From the NCBI GenBank assembly GCA_934481445.1, contig CAKSPC010000002.1, positions 1 through 64,000 of the forward strand: 64,000 nucleotides of DNA, in the 5' to 3' direction. This DNA comes from an uncultured Oscillospiraceae bacterium. GTDB taxonomy: Bacteria > Bacillota > Clostridia > Oscillospirales > Ruminococcaceae. Of this stretch, positions 18,058 through 26,836 are shown one piece after another. Both the position numbers and the translations under genes were made by a program. Below the pieces are notes generated by a model. It made no database searches and was not told the origin of the DNA. It was given only the letters and a program-made list of their open reading frames with translations. Within the stretch, counting starts at the first letter, position 1; each line of letters starts with the position of its first letter.

Positions 18058-18097
18058 AGAAATAAAACCGCCCGTATGTAGTTTCATACGGGCAGTT
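18058..18097 (-). terminator. Rho-independent terminator of minus-strand MATE gene
   Basis: On the minus strand CTGCCCGTATG (from 18095) pairs with CATACGGGCGG, and the transcript continues into TTTTATTT. It lies 20 bases after the MATE stop. Its arm GCCCGTATG is identical to that of the carB terminator 55 bases away. Confidence 0.85.
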
Positions 18098-18115
18098 ATT
18101 TATATAAACGCTAAT

Positions 18116-19504
18116 TCAGGCGGCAGTTTTTTCTTTTTCAACTACTCCGAAGCGCAGCGCCATCTTTTTGTAGCAGTAGAAGAATATCGGAATAAGGAAG
18201 CAGTCCGCGAGTATCCAAGCGGAGGGGTTCGCGAAGCATATCGCGCTATAACCGAGCATCGGAGCGATAACCAGCGCGACAAATCCACGCGCAGCCATCT
18301 CAAATACTCCCGCAAAAATTGCCACCTGTGAAAATCCCATGCCCTGAATAAGGAATCTTACGATATTAACGAACGCGAGCGGGATATAAAATGCACCGTT
18401 TACAAGCAGAAACTGCTGCGACAGTGAAAGGATGTTCTCAATGCTGCCGCCGTCGGTATCGTTGATGAAAAGCTGCGATATCGACGTGCCAAAGAACAGG
18501 ATGATAAAGAAGCCTATTATCGCGTAGCCGACGCCCAGCATGGAGCAGTCAAACAGGCCGCGCTTAACGCGCTTGACCTCCCCGGCGCCGATATTCTGAC
18601 CGCCGTAGGTTGCCATGGTGCTTCCCATAGCGTCAAAGGGGCAGCACAATAGCTGGCTTACCTTGCTTCCCGCAGTCACAGCCGCAACATAGGTGGAGCC
18701 GAGGCCGTTCACGGCTGTCTGAATAAGTATCGAGCCGATGGCGGTTATGGAATACTGTAATCCCATCGGAAGCCCGATGCCGCACAGCCTGCCGACGTAG
18801 TATTTGTCCAGCGGCAGTTCTTCTTTTTTAAGGCGGAGTATTTCAAACCGCTTTATCATATATATAAGGCAGAGGACGCCCGAAACAAGCTGCGAAATGA
18901 CTGTTGCCCAAGCCGCACCGGAAACTCCCATTTTAAGAACAACGATCATGAAAAGGTCAAGCCCTACGTTCAGCAGGCTGGAAAGTATGAGGAAGAAAAC
19001 AGGCGTTTTAGAGTCGCCGACGGAACGGATTATGCCTGAAAGAATATTGTACAGGAACGTTACGGGAATGCCGAGGAATATTACGAAAATGTAGTCAAAC
19101 GCTTCCTGAAAGCAGTCGGACGGGGTGTCCATCCATGTCAGAATGTTGGTACAGAGCAGGCAGGTGAGCGTTGTTATCACCACCGCGAATGCAATTGAGA
19201 GCCACATCGTGTTCGCAACGTATCTTCTCATCGCGCTGAGGTCTTTCGAGCCGAACATCTGCGCGACGGGTATCGCAAATCCCGCACAGACGCCCTGAAC
19301 AAAGCCAAGCACAAGAAAGTTTATAGAGCCCGTGGAGCCGACTCCCGCGAGAGCGGTTATGCCGAGGTACTGCCCGACGATGGCAGTGTCGACCATGTTA
19401 TAAAGCTGCTGGAACAGCATTCCGAGCAGCAGCGGCAGCATAAAGCCGAGTATAAGTTTCATGGGAGAACCTACGGTGAGGTCTTTTGTCGCACTTTTCG
19501 CCAT
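18116..19504 (-). CDS. MATE-family efflux transporter
   Basis: A 462-residue polytopic membrane protein with about twelve hydrophobic helices and MATE hallmarks (GSPMKLILGFMLPLLLGMLFQQ region and NMVDTAIVGQYLG). It is a NorM/DinF-type multidrug or metabolite antiporter, only distantly related to the MATE protein at 4490-5854. The start at 19504 is preferred to an in-frame ATG at 19537 because AAAGGAAA lies just before it and the upstream residues (MMCPPGQKGND) are not MATE-like. It is convergent with carB, with its own promoter at 19598-19626. Substrate unknown. Confidence 0.92.
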   Translation of the reverse strand: MAKSATKDLTVGSPMKLILGFMLPLLLGMLFQQLYNMVDTAIVGQYLGITALAGVGSTGSINFLVLGFVQGVCAGFAIPVAQMFGSKDLSAMRRYVANTMWLSIAFAVVITTLTCLLCTNILTWMDTPSDCFQEAFDYIFVIFLGIPVTFLYNILSGIIRSVGDSKTPVFFLILSSLLNVGLDLFMIVVLKMGVSGAAWATVISQLVSGVLCLIYMIKRFEILRLKKEELPLDKYYVGRLCGIGLPMGLQYSITAIGSILIQTAVNGLGSTYVAAVTAGSKVSQLLCCPFDAMGSTMATYGGQNIGAGEVKRVKRGLFDCSMLGVGYAIIGFFIILFFGTSISQLFINDTDGGSIENILSLSQQFLLVNGAFYIPLAFVNIVRFLIQGMGFSQVAIFAGVFEMAARGFVALVIAPMLGYSAICFANPSAWILADCFLIPIFFYCYKKMALRFGVVEKEKTAA

Positions 19505-19597
19505 ATCGTTTCCTTTCTGCCCGGGCGGGCACATCAATTTATCGAAAGGCTTTCGCCTGTGTTTCTGTATTCGTTTTCATGTTTCGGACCAAAAGTA

Positions 19598-19626
19598 ATT
19601 ATACAGTAAGCCGGGCTATATTGCAA
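19598..19626 (-). promoter_or_regulatory. Sigma-A promoter of MATE gene
   Basis: On the minus strand TTGCAA (19626-19621) and TATAAT (19603-19598) with a 17-bp spacer. The 378-base gap 19505-19882 otherwise contains only the divergent promoter of the ter-type operon; I see no RNA gene or repeat in it. Confidence 0.8.
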
Positions 19627-19760
19627 GTGGTGAAATGCCCAATTATTTTATTTGCAGCGGGTTTTTTATTTAGAGTTTTGCACAATTACACTACGCGATT
19701 TTTGGTGCATTTTCACATTCGGTATTAATGTTGCAAAATAACAAAACTTCCCAAAATCTA

Positions 19761-19789
19761 TTGACATGATGGGCAATTTAGTTTATAAT
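19761..19789 (+). promoter_or_regulatory. Sigma-A promoter of the ter-type operon
   Basis: TTGACA (19761-19766) and TATAAT (19784-19789), both perfect, 17-bp spacer, giving a leader of about 85 bases before the vWA gene. No comparable promoter was seen in the short gaps up to 31457, so it probably drives the whole eight-gene run. Confidence 0.9.
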
Positions 19790-19882
19790 AAAATGTGAAT
19801 ACAGTGGAGCAGATCCGCTGTATATCAAACGTTCGGGACGGGAATTGTGGCTCACTCGTTCCGCCGATACGGAGGTACAACA

Positions 19883-20524
19883 ATGTCAGATTACATCAGA
19901 CGGCTCCCTGTTTATCTGCTGCTGGATTGCAGCGGCTCCATGGCGGGCGAACCCATCGAGGCAGTAAAGCAGGGCATAAAAACTCTTATTTCGGAGCTCA
20001 AGGGCGACCCGCAGGCTCTCGAAACCGCTTTCCTCTCCATAATCACCTTCGACAGCTCGGCAAGGCAGATAAGTCCTCTGACGGAGCTGATGCTCTTTAA
20101 GGAGCCGCAGATAACCGCAGGCGGCGCAACGGCGCTGGGTGGTGCGCTGAAGGTGCTCGCAGACTGCGTTAAAAGCGAGGTAAGAACTTCCACCGCCACA
20201 CAGAAAGGCGACTGGAAGCCACTTGTATTCCTCATGACCGACGGCGCCCCCACCGATAATCTTGACGAGGGCATCGAAGCCATCAGGCAGGTGTCCACGG
20301 GCAACATAATCGCCTGCGGCGCGGGCGCGAACGCAAACGCGAATACTCTCAAGAAAATAACCAACAATGTCCTTATGATGAACAATCTTACGGCAGGCGA
20401 CATGGCGCAGTTCTTTGCATGGGTTTCCAGCTCCATCAAGGCTTCCTCAAAGAGCATCGACGCAAAGCCCGGCGAAGCAGTGCAGCTTCCTCCGCCTCCG
20501 CAGGGATTTGTTATTGTACCGTAA
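19883..20524 (+). CDS. terY: TerY-type von Willebrand factor A protein
   Basis: A 213-residue protein that is one vWA domain. The metal-ion-dependent adhesion site is complete: DCSGS at residues 15-19, the GGATALGGAL threonine loop and MTDGAPTDN. The C-terminus is short and Pro-rich (PPPPQGF). The start at 19883, with GGAGG 8 bases before it, is preferred to a GTG at 19847. TerY proteins are cytosolic and are found beside a PP2C phosphatase and a kinase in Ter systems, the same order seen here. Function is thought to be metal-dependent protein binding within the complex; there is no enzymatic motif. Confidence 0.9.
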   Translation: MSDYIRRLPVYLLLDCSGSMAGEPIEAVKQGIKTLISELKGDPQALETAFLSIITFDSSARQISPLTELMLFKEPQITAGGATALGGALKVLADCVKSEVRTSTATQKGDWKPLVFLMTDGAPTDNLDEGIEAIRQVSTGNIIACGAGANANANTLKKITNNVLMMNNLTAGDMAQFFAWVSSSIKASSKSIDAKPGEAVQLPPPPQGFVIVP

Positions 20525-20560
20525 TAAATGCAAACGGCTTTGCCGTTTCGGTGAAATATA

Positions 20561-21889
20561 ATGATAAGAGATGATTTTACCCCGGAGGAAAACGGGGCAG
20601 TTATCCCCGAGATATCCTCAGAAATTTCGGATGTCATAGAGGAAACGGAGCACAGTTCCGTACCGATGATACCCGAGCTTCCCGCAGAACCTCCCGCCGC
20701 GCAGGCGGAAAGGCTCTCCGACCGCGAGGTGATGGAGCACACCGCGTCTGTCTGGCGCTATCAGTCGATAAACGACGACGGCACTGAGCAGCACGATGAA
20801 TTCCACGAAAAGCATTCGTTCTCCCGCACCGCCGAGGTCATCGGCGCGAGGGTGCGCGGAAAAAAGCACAAGCATGAGGGCACCAACTGCGATGACTATT
20901 TTGAAACCGCCGTGACCGACGACTTTACGATATGCGTGGTATGCGACGGCGCGGGTTCTAAGCCGCTTTCAAGGATAGGCGCGCGGGTGTCCTGCGAGGA
21001 GGCCAGCGGCTATATGAAGCGGGAGCTTTCCTCCTGCTTTGCGGAGGATGGTTTCAGGAGCTCCCTCTGCGCGGAGATGAACAGCGACGATTTTATGATG
21101 GGTGCGGGGCGCGTTGCGGCGCTTGTACAAGAATCTGCGCGAAAGGCGCTTGCCGCGGTCGAAAGGGAATACGAAGCGCTAAAAAACAACGAGCTTTATT
21201 CCGGAGCGCTCGGGCGGGAGCCTGTTCCGTCCGACCTTTCCGCGACATTCCTCGCAGCGGTGGTGATACCGCTGACGATAGGCGGGGAGCGGCAGGCACT
21301 GATGGCAAGCGTGCAGATAGGCGATGGATGCATCTGTGCCATAGACAGCAAAAAGGACGCCGAGCACTGTCTGCGGCTCATGGGCGCGGCGGACAGCGGC
21401 GCGTACTCGGGCGAAACGGATTTTCTTTCCGAAAGAAATACCCGCGCGGAGGTCATCGGCGGGAAAACCCGCGTCAGCAGGGGAACATCGGATACGATAC
21501 TGCTGATGACGGACGGCGTTGCGGACGATTATTTCCCTGCGCAGCCGATGATGAAGCGGCTTTATCTTGACCTGTGCCTGAACGGTATTCTTCCCATGGA
21601 GGGCGAATATTCCTCCGCAGAGGATCCTGCTCCGATAAGATACCGCTCCGTATCCCTAAGTCAGCAGAACGTTGCGCTGCAATATGCAAAGCAGCTCATG
21701 CCCGACGGCTCCGAGGCGGCGGCGAACACGCTCTGGGACAAACGCGACGCGCTTAAATGCCACTCGCTGGAGGCATTCCGCATGAACATAGGCGATACCC
21801 CCGAGGAGCGCCTGCGGGTATGGCTGGATAATTACAACGAGCGCGGCAGCTTTGACGACAGGACGCTGGCCGCGGTGAAGCTGACATAA
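20561..21889 (+). CDS. PP2C-like serine/threonine phosphatase of TerY triad
   Basis: A 442-residue protein. The first 85 residues are acidic and Pro/Ser-rich with no recognised fold. The PP2C-type domain (about 90-420) keeps metal-binding motifs NCDDYF (109-114), VVCDGAGS (127-133), QIGDG (252-256) and LLMTDGVADD (315-323). No membrane helix is present. It lies between the TerY and kinase genes, so it is the likely antagonist of that kinase. Start ATG 20561, with GGTG before it. A tight hairpin, AAACGGC (20532-20538) with GCCGTTT (20542-20548), sits in the gap before this gene. The C-terminal extension after about 330 is longer than a minimal PP2C. Confidence 0.86.
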   Translation: MIRDDFTPEENGAVIPEISSEISDVIEETEHSSVPMIPELPAEPPAAQAERLSDREVMEHTASVWRYQSINDDGTEQHDEFHEKHSFSRTAEVIGARVRGKKHKHEGTNCDDYFETAVTDDFTICVVCDGAGSKPLSRIGARVSCEEASGYMKRELSSCFAEDGFRSSLCAEMNSDDFMMGAGRVAALVQESARKALAAVEREYEALKNNELYSGALGREPVPSDLSATFLAAVVIPLTIGGERQALMASVQIGDGCICAIDSKKDAEHCLRLMGAADSGAYSGETDFLSERNTRAEVIGGKTRVSRGTSDTILLMTDGVADDYFPAQPMMKRLYLDLCLNGILPMEGEYSSAEDPAPIRYRSVSLSQQNVALQYAKQLMPDGSEAAANTLWDKRDALKCHSLEAFRMNIGDTPEERLRVWLDNYNERGSFDDRTLAAVKLT

Positions 21890-21916
21890 CTTACATCTGA
21901 AAGGCTATAATAAATA

Positions 21917-23392
21917 ATGAACAGCGGCGATATAATGACCGCCGTGCTTGAAAACGGCAAAACGCTCGAATATGTATTCGACGCGAACGCTCCCCGCGGC
22001 GGGATGAAGCACACGTTTTTCACCCCCGACAGGAAATACGCGGTGCAGTTTTTCAACAACCCGTCCGACGCGCACAACCCGCGTATGCAGGATCGCATTC
22101 GCTCCATCGTGGGGATATACAATCCCACGATATCCGAGGAGAACGGCGGCGCGCTAGGAAATACGGAAAAGACCGCGGAATATTTCCGAAGCCGCTTCTG
22201 CTGGCCGGTGGCAATAGTAAAAAGCCCTGAGTTCGGCATCGTCTGCCCGACCTACCCCGAGAGATTTTTCTTCGGGGCGGACGCTTCGGCGGTGCTTTCG
22301 CTGAAAGGCAAGGACAAGAAAAGCAACTGGTTCACCGGGCGGAACAGAAAATTTCTATCACCTGCGGAGCTGGGGGATTTTCGGACGATGCTCACGGCGG
22401 CGATAGGGCTCTCGCGGACGGTAAGGCGTATGCATCAGGCGGGGCTTGCGCATTCAGACCTTTCCTGCAACAATGTCCTTATCGACCCGAAGAGCGGCTC
22501 GGCGGTGGTTATCGACATCGACTCGCTGGTCGTGCCGAACAAATACTCCCCCGAGGTGGTGGGCACCCGCGGGTATATCGCCCCCGAGGTGCTGGCAACG
22601 ATGGAATACGACGCGGACGACAGCAGGCGCTGCCTGCCCTGCGTCCAGACCGATCTCCACGCGCTGCCCGTATTGATATATGAGTATCTGTTCCTGCGGC
22701 ATCCGCTGGTGGGGCCGAAGATATACAGCGCCGAAAGCGCCGAGCAGGACGATTTCCTTGCGATGGGGCCGATGGCAACGTTTATCGAGGATCCGAACGA
22801 TACATCAAACCGACCTCCCGATCTGGAGGTTACGATAAATTCCCTGTCAAGGGGACTTGAAAGGCTCTTTCTCCGCGCCTTTGCGGACGGTCTGCATGAT
22901 CCTGCGGAGCGCCCCACGGCGATGGAGTGGGAAACCGAGCTTCTGCGCGCATGGGACAGGCTTATCCCCTGCAAGAACCCCAACTGCCGCGCGAAGTGGT
23001 TTATATTAAGGGACGAGAGCAGTCCCGTCTGCCCCTATTGCAAGACAAAGGTTACGGACAAGATCATCCGCCTCGGCTTCAAGAGCGAGATGAGGGGCAA
23101 AAAGGGCGTGTTCAGGGAAAAAGGCGAGCTTATCGCATTCGACCGAAAGCCGCTTTTCGACTGGCACCTCTTTTCAAACGTCCATAACGACGAAAAGGCA
23201 AGCACCGATATGCGTGCGTACATCGCCATGTATAACGGAATGTGGCTGCTTGTCAACAACGGAGCGGAGGGAATGACCTCTCCGTCGGGACGGCTGGTTC
23301 CGAAGGGAAGCGCCGTCGAGCTGAAGGACGGAGCGGTATTCCGCATGACAGACCGCGAAAACGGGCTGATATGCGAGGTATCCGTGACGTAA
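21917..23392 (+). CDS. Atypical protein kinase with C-terminal zinc ribbon (TerY triad)
   Basis: A 491-residue protein. The kinase domain spans about 20-345: the catalytic loop is HSDLSCNN (179-186, so Asp181 and Asn186), the metal-binding motif is DID (200-202) instead of DFG, and APE occurs at 222-224. The lysine expected in strand beta-3 is replaced by Gln44 (YAVQFF), and the glycine loop is poor (APRGGMKHTFF). A zinc ribbon follows with Cys352, Cys357, Cys372 and Cys375, then a C-terminal beta-rich segment to 491. Kinase plus zinc ribbon next to TerY and PP2C is the known TerY-phosphorylation triad layout. Lys31 or Lys40 might stand in for the missing lysine, otherwise it is a pseudokinase. 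Confidence 0.85.
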   Translation: MNSGDIMTAVLENGKTLEYVFDANAPRGGMKHTFFTPDRKYAVQFFNNPSDAHNPRMQDRIRSIVGIYNPTISEENGGALGNTEKTAEYFRSRFCWPVAIVKSPEFGIVCPTYPERFFFGADASAVLSLKGKDKKSNWFTGRNRKFLSPAELGDFRTMLTAAIGLSRTVRRMHQAGLAHSDLSCNNVLIDPKSGSAVVIDIDSLVVPNKYSPEVVGTRGYIAPEVLATMEYDADDSRRCLPCVQTDLHALPVLIYEYLFLRHPLVGPKIYSAESAEQDDFLAMGPMATFIEDPNDTSNRPPDLEVTINSLSRGLERLFLRAFADGLHDPAERPTAMEWETELLRAWDRLIPCKNPNCRAKWFILRDESSPVCPYCKTKVTDKIIRLGFKSEMRGKKGVFREKGELIAFDRKPLFDWHLFSNVHNDEKASTDMRAYIAMYNGMWLLVNNGAEGMTSPSGRLVPKGSAVELKDGAVFRMTDRENGLICEVSVT

Positions 23393-23426
23393 AGACTTAC
23401 CTACGAAAGGAAGTTGGAGAATCTAC

Positions 23427-26150
23427 ATGAAGAATTTTGGTTTAACAGACAAGGAAGCTGCCGAGAGTAAGGCAAAATACGGCGACAACTCTATGACAGA
23501 ACAGGCATCCGAAAGCTTTTGGGATAAGCTTAAGGGCAACCTCGGCGACCCGATGATAAAGATACTCATCGTGGCGCTGCTTATCAACGTTGTGCTCGCG
23601 GTGCTGGGCATTGTGGGAGTTATCAAGGACGGCGCGCCCGAGTGGTACGAGCCCATCGGTATTTTCATCGCAATTGCGCTGGCTACGCTGGTTTCCACCT
23701 TTTCGGAATACCGCAACGAAAACGCGTTCCAGAAGCTTCAGGAAGAGGCTTCCCGAATAATGTGCAAGGTGTACCGCAACGGAGTTATCACCGAGGTTGC
23801 GATAAACGATATCGTAACCGGCGACGCAATACTGCTTCAGTCCGGCGATAAGATCCCCGCGGACGGTATCATCATTGACGGCGATATCAAGGTGGATCAG
23901 TCCGTGCTGAACGGCGAGAGCCGCGAGGCTAAGAAAACAGCCGTTCCCGATGGTTGGACTGATACCGATGAAAACACCAACTTCGACAGTGAATATAAGG
24001 TGTTCCGCGGTGCGGTCGTATGTTCGGGCAATGCTGTTATGCAGGTCACCGTTGTCGGCGACAAGTCCGTTTACGGCAAGATAGCAAGCGAGCTCCAGAC
24101 CGACGACGACCGCGAAACTCCCCTCAAGGTCAAGCTCGGCAAGCTTGCAAACGGCATAAGCAAGTTCGGCTATATCGGCGGTATCGCCATCGCGATTGCA
24201 ATGCTGATAAAGACCCTGTTCCTTGCTGATGGCGGCATAGAGGCTGTTCTTTTCGTCGGCGGAGAGTTCCAGTGGATAGCGCTGCTTGAGGCGGTAATTC
24301 AGGCTGTAATGCTGGCGGTAATCATCATCGTAATGGCTGTCCCCGAGGGTCTGCCGCTTATGATAGCGATAGTTTCCGCGCAGAACATGGGCAAGATGCT
24401 CAAGGATAACGTCCTTGTAAGAAAGGTTGCGGGAATTGAAACCGCAGGCTCTCTGAATATTCTTTTCTCCGATAAGACAGGCACCATCACAAAGGGCAAG
24501 CTCGAGGCTGTTTCCTTTATCGACGGCGCAGTGAACGAATACAAGACATTCGGCGAGGTAAAGGGAAAGCTTCACGATATCCTCTCCCTTTCCATCCACA
24601 AGAACACTCTCTCCATCATAAGCGGCGAGGGCAAGGATATGAAGGTCATCGGCGGCAACGCCACCGAGCGCGCTATCCTCGGCTTTGCGGCAGGGGAGTC
24701 ATGTAAGGCGGAGGTAGTTTCCGTAGGAAATATCCCGTTCAACTCTACAAACAAGTATTCCGCAACGCAGGTCGACGGCGATTATTCCCTTTCTCTGATA
24801 AAGGGCGCTCCCGAGAAGATACTTCAGCGCTGCTCGCACTATTACGACGAAAACGGCACTAAGCAGCCTTTCTACATGACCGAGCTCAACAAGAAGATAG
24901 ACGAGCTTGCAAACCGCGCTATCCGTGTGCTTGCCATTGCCACCAGCGAGGACGCACTCGGCGAGGAGGCGCTCCCCGCAGGCAACAACTGGACGCTTGT
25001 CGGAGTTGTCGGAATCCGCGACGAAGTACGTCCCGAATCCGTTACAGCCATCAGGGAAGTTAAGGGCGCAGGCGTGCAGGTAGTTATGATAACCGGCGAC
25101 CGCAAGGAAACTGCAGTTGCCATCGCAAAGGAAGCGGGTCTGCTCGAAAAGGATACGGACGTTGTTCTGACCTCCGACGAGCTTGCGAAGCTCTCCGATG
25201 AGGAAATAAAGACGAAGATGAAGGACATCCGTGTTATCGCAAGGGCGCTGCCCTCCGATAAGAGCCGCCTTGTGCGCCTTGCACAGGAGCTTGACCTTGT
25301 TGCGGGCATGACGGGCGACGGCGTAAACGACTCCCCCGCGCTGAAGAAAGCGGACGTAGGCTTCGCAATGGGCGGCGGCACGGAGGTCGCAAAAGAAGCC
25401 AGCGACATCGTTATCCTCGACGACAACTTCAACTCCATCGACCGTGCAATCCTATACGGAAGAACAATTTTCAATTCCATCAGAAAGTTCATCGTATTCC
25501 AGCTTACCATCAACGTTTCCGCAGTGCTTATCAGCTTTATCTGCCCGCTCATCGGCATTGAAAACCCGCTGTCGGTAATTCAGATTCTGTGGGTTAACCT
25601 CGTTATGGATACCCTTGCGGCGCTTGCGTTCGGCGGCGAGCCGGCACTTAACCGATTCATGCATGAAAAGCCCAAGCGCAGAAACGAACCTATCATCAGC
25701 AAGAACATGATGTCGCAGATAATCACCGGCGCGGCGTGGACATTCATCCTGTCGCTGGGTCTGCTGGTGCTGGGCAGTTTCCCTCTCATGGGCGACAGTT
25801 ACCTCGAGCAGTGGGGGATTATCAGACAGAACACCCTCGACACCGAGCCGCATATGTTCCTGCACACGGCATATTTTGCATTCTTTATCTTCATCGCGGT
25901 ATTCAACGCATTCAATGCCAGAACCGACCGCGTGAACCTGTTCGATAATCTATCCAAGAACAAGGGTTTCCTTGCGGTATTTGGCATAATCACCGGTGTT
26001 CAGATACTCATGACCTACCTCGGCGGCGCCATCCTCAGCGGCTACGGCCTTAACCTTACGGAATGGCTGCTTATACTGGTAATGGCAATTTCCATCATAC
26101 CCATCGACCTTATCAGAAAGGCGATAGTGAACTCGGCGGCAAAGAAATAA
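23427..26150 (+). CDS. Calcium-transporting P-type ATPase (PMCA/SERCA-like)
   Basis: A 907-residue cation-pumping ATPase. In order: N-terminal cation-ATPase domain, two helices (about 43-67 and 76-93), an actuator with LNGESREAKK (161-170), the ion-site helix with PEGLPL (306-311), the phosphorylation site DKTGT at Asp349, TGDGVNDS (about 629-636), and a six-helix C-terminal domain. The PEGLPL motif and overall length point to Ca2+ of the P2B/P2A group rather than heavy metals. It would export calcium from the cytosol. It lies 34 bases after the kinase gene in a run of TerD-type genes whose products bind calcium, a suggestive combination. No autoinhibitory tail is obvious. Confidence 0.9.
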   Translation: MKNFGLTDKEAAESKAKYGDNSMTEQASESFWDKLKGNLGDPMIKILIVALLINVVLAVLGIVGVIKDGAPEWYEPIGIFIAIALATLVSTFSEYRNENAFQKLQEEASRIMCKVYRNGVITEVAINDIVTGDAILLQSGDKIPADGIIIDGDIKVDQSVLNGESREAKKTAVPDGWTDTDENTNFDSEYKVFRGAVVCSGNAVMQVTVVGDKSVYGKIASELQTDDDRETPLKVKLGKLANGISKFGYIGGIAIAIAMLIKTLFLADGGIEAVLFVGGEFQWIALLEAVIQAVMLAVIIIVMAVPEGLPLMIAIVSAQNMGKMLKDNVLVRKVAGIETAGSLNILFSDKTGTITKGKLEAVSFIDGAVNEYKTFGEVKGKLHDILSLSIHKNTLSIISGEGKDMKVIGGNATERAILGFAAGESCKAEVVSVGNIPFNSTNKYSATQVDGDYSLSLIKGAPEKILQRCSHYYDENGTKQPFYMTELNKKIDELANRAIRVLAIATSEDALGEEALPAGNNWTLVGVVGIRDEVRPESVTAIREVKGAGVQVVMITGDRKETAVAIAKEAGLLEKDTDVVLTSDELAKLSDEEIKTKMKDIRVIARALPSDKSRLVRLAQELDLVAGMTGDGVNDSPALKKADVGFAMGGGTEVAKEASDIVILDDNFNSIDRAILYGRTIFNSIRKFIVFQLTINVSAVLISFICPLIGIENPLSVIQILWVNLVMDTLAALAFGGEPALNRFMHEKPKRRNEPIISKNMMSQIITGAAWTFILSLGLLVLGSFPLMGDSYLEQWGIIRQNTLDTEPHMFLHTAYFAFFIFIAVFNAFNARTDRVNLFDNLSKNKGFLAVFGIITGVQILMTYLGGAILSGYGLNLTEWLLILVMAISIIPIDLIRKAIVNSAAKK

Positions 26151-26161
26151 TCAACATTTAA

Positions 26162-26197
26162 GTGAGCGTCGGCGGCGCGTCCGCCGATACTCTCACT
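26162..26197 (+). other. Intercistronic two-part hairpin before terD
   Basis: AGTGAG (26162-26166 region) pairs with CTCACT (26192-26197) enclosing CGGCGG (26170-26175) paired with CCGCCG (26181-26186). No T-run follows, so it is more likely an RNA-processing or stability element, or a partial attenuator, than a terminator. It would let downstream terD be expressed at a different level from the pump gene. Confidence 0.5.
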
Positions 26198-26221
26198 GAT
26201 AAAATCAAGGAGGAAAACAAA

Positions 26222-26806
26222 ATGGCAGTAAATCTTTCTAAGGGTCAGCGCGTAAGTCTGGACAAGTCTGTAACACTCGCAAGAATAGGCCTCGGCTGGG
26301 ATACCAACCGTTACGACGGCGGTCAGGATTTCGACCTCGACGCCTGCGTGTTCCTTCTCGGCGCAAACGGCAAGGTGCTGAGAGATGAAGATTTCGTTTT
26401 CTATAATAACCTCACCGCCCGCGACGGCGCGGTAGTTCATACCGGCGACAACAGAACAGGCGAGGGCGACGGCGACGACGAAGCAATCATCATCGACTTC
26501 ACGAAGATCCCCCCCGAGATCGAGAAGATCGCCGTTACCGTAACCATATTTGATGCACAGCAGAAAAGACAGAATTTCGGACAGGTATCCAATTCCTACG
26601 TCCGCGTTGTAAAGATAGACAGCCCCGACGACGTCAACGGCGAGGAAGTTCTCCGCTTTGACCTTGTTGAGGAATTCTCCATCGAAACCGCGCTGGTTGT
26701 ATGCGAGATATACAGATACAACGGCGACTGGAAGTTCAATGCAGTTGCCGCGGGATATCAGGGCGGTCTTGAGGCGCTCTGCCGCACATACGGCGTCAAC
26801 GTTTAA
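26222..26806 (+). CDS. terD: TerD-family calcium-binding stress protein
   Basis: A 194-residue TerD protein of normal length. The family's calcium-site segments are intact: GLGWD (about 21-25), DFDLDACVFLL (about 34-44) and the acidic loop DNRTGEGDGDDE (about 78-89), then VTVTIFDA and EIYRYNGDWKFNAVAAGY near the end. TerD proteins are cytosolic or membrane-associated, bind two Ca2+ ions and contribute to resistance to tellurite, oxidants, phages or colicins by an unclear mechanism. Start ATG 26222 behind GGAGG. It follows the Ca2+ pump and precedes a second TerD-like gene. Codon usage is strongly biased (GGC, AAG, ATC), suggesting high expression. Confidence 0.96.
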   Translation: MAVNLSKGQRVSLDKSVTLARIGLGWDTNRYDGGQDFDLDACVFLLGANGKVLRDEDFVFYNNLTARDGAVVHTGDNRTGEGDGDDEAIIIDFTKIPPEIEKIAVTVTIFDAQQKRQNFGQVSNSYVRVVKIDSPDDVNGEEVLRFDLVEEFSIETALVVCEIYRYNGDWKFNAVAAGYQGGLEALCRTYGVNV

Positions 26807-26836
26807 CAATTCCTATTTTTTCTGCGGGAGGCGGCA

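Noticed and set aside
19486..19728. 80-codon frame in the gap before the ter-type operon
   Set aside because: It overlaps the MATE gene start and promoter, has no ribosome site and no recognisable composition.
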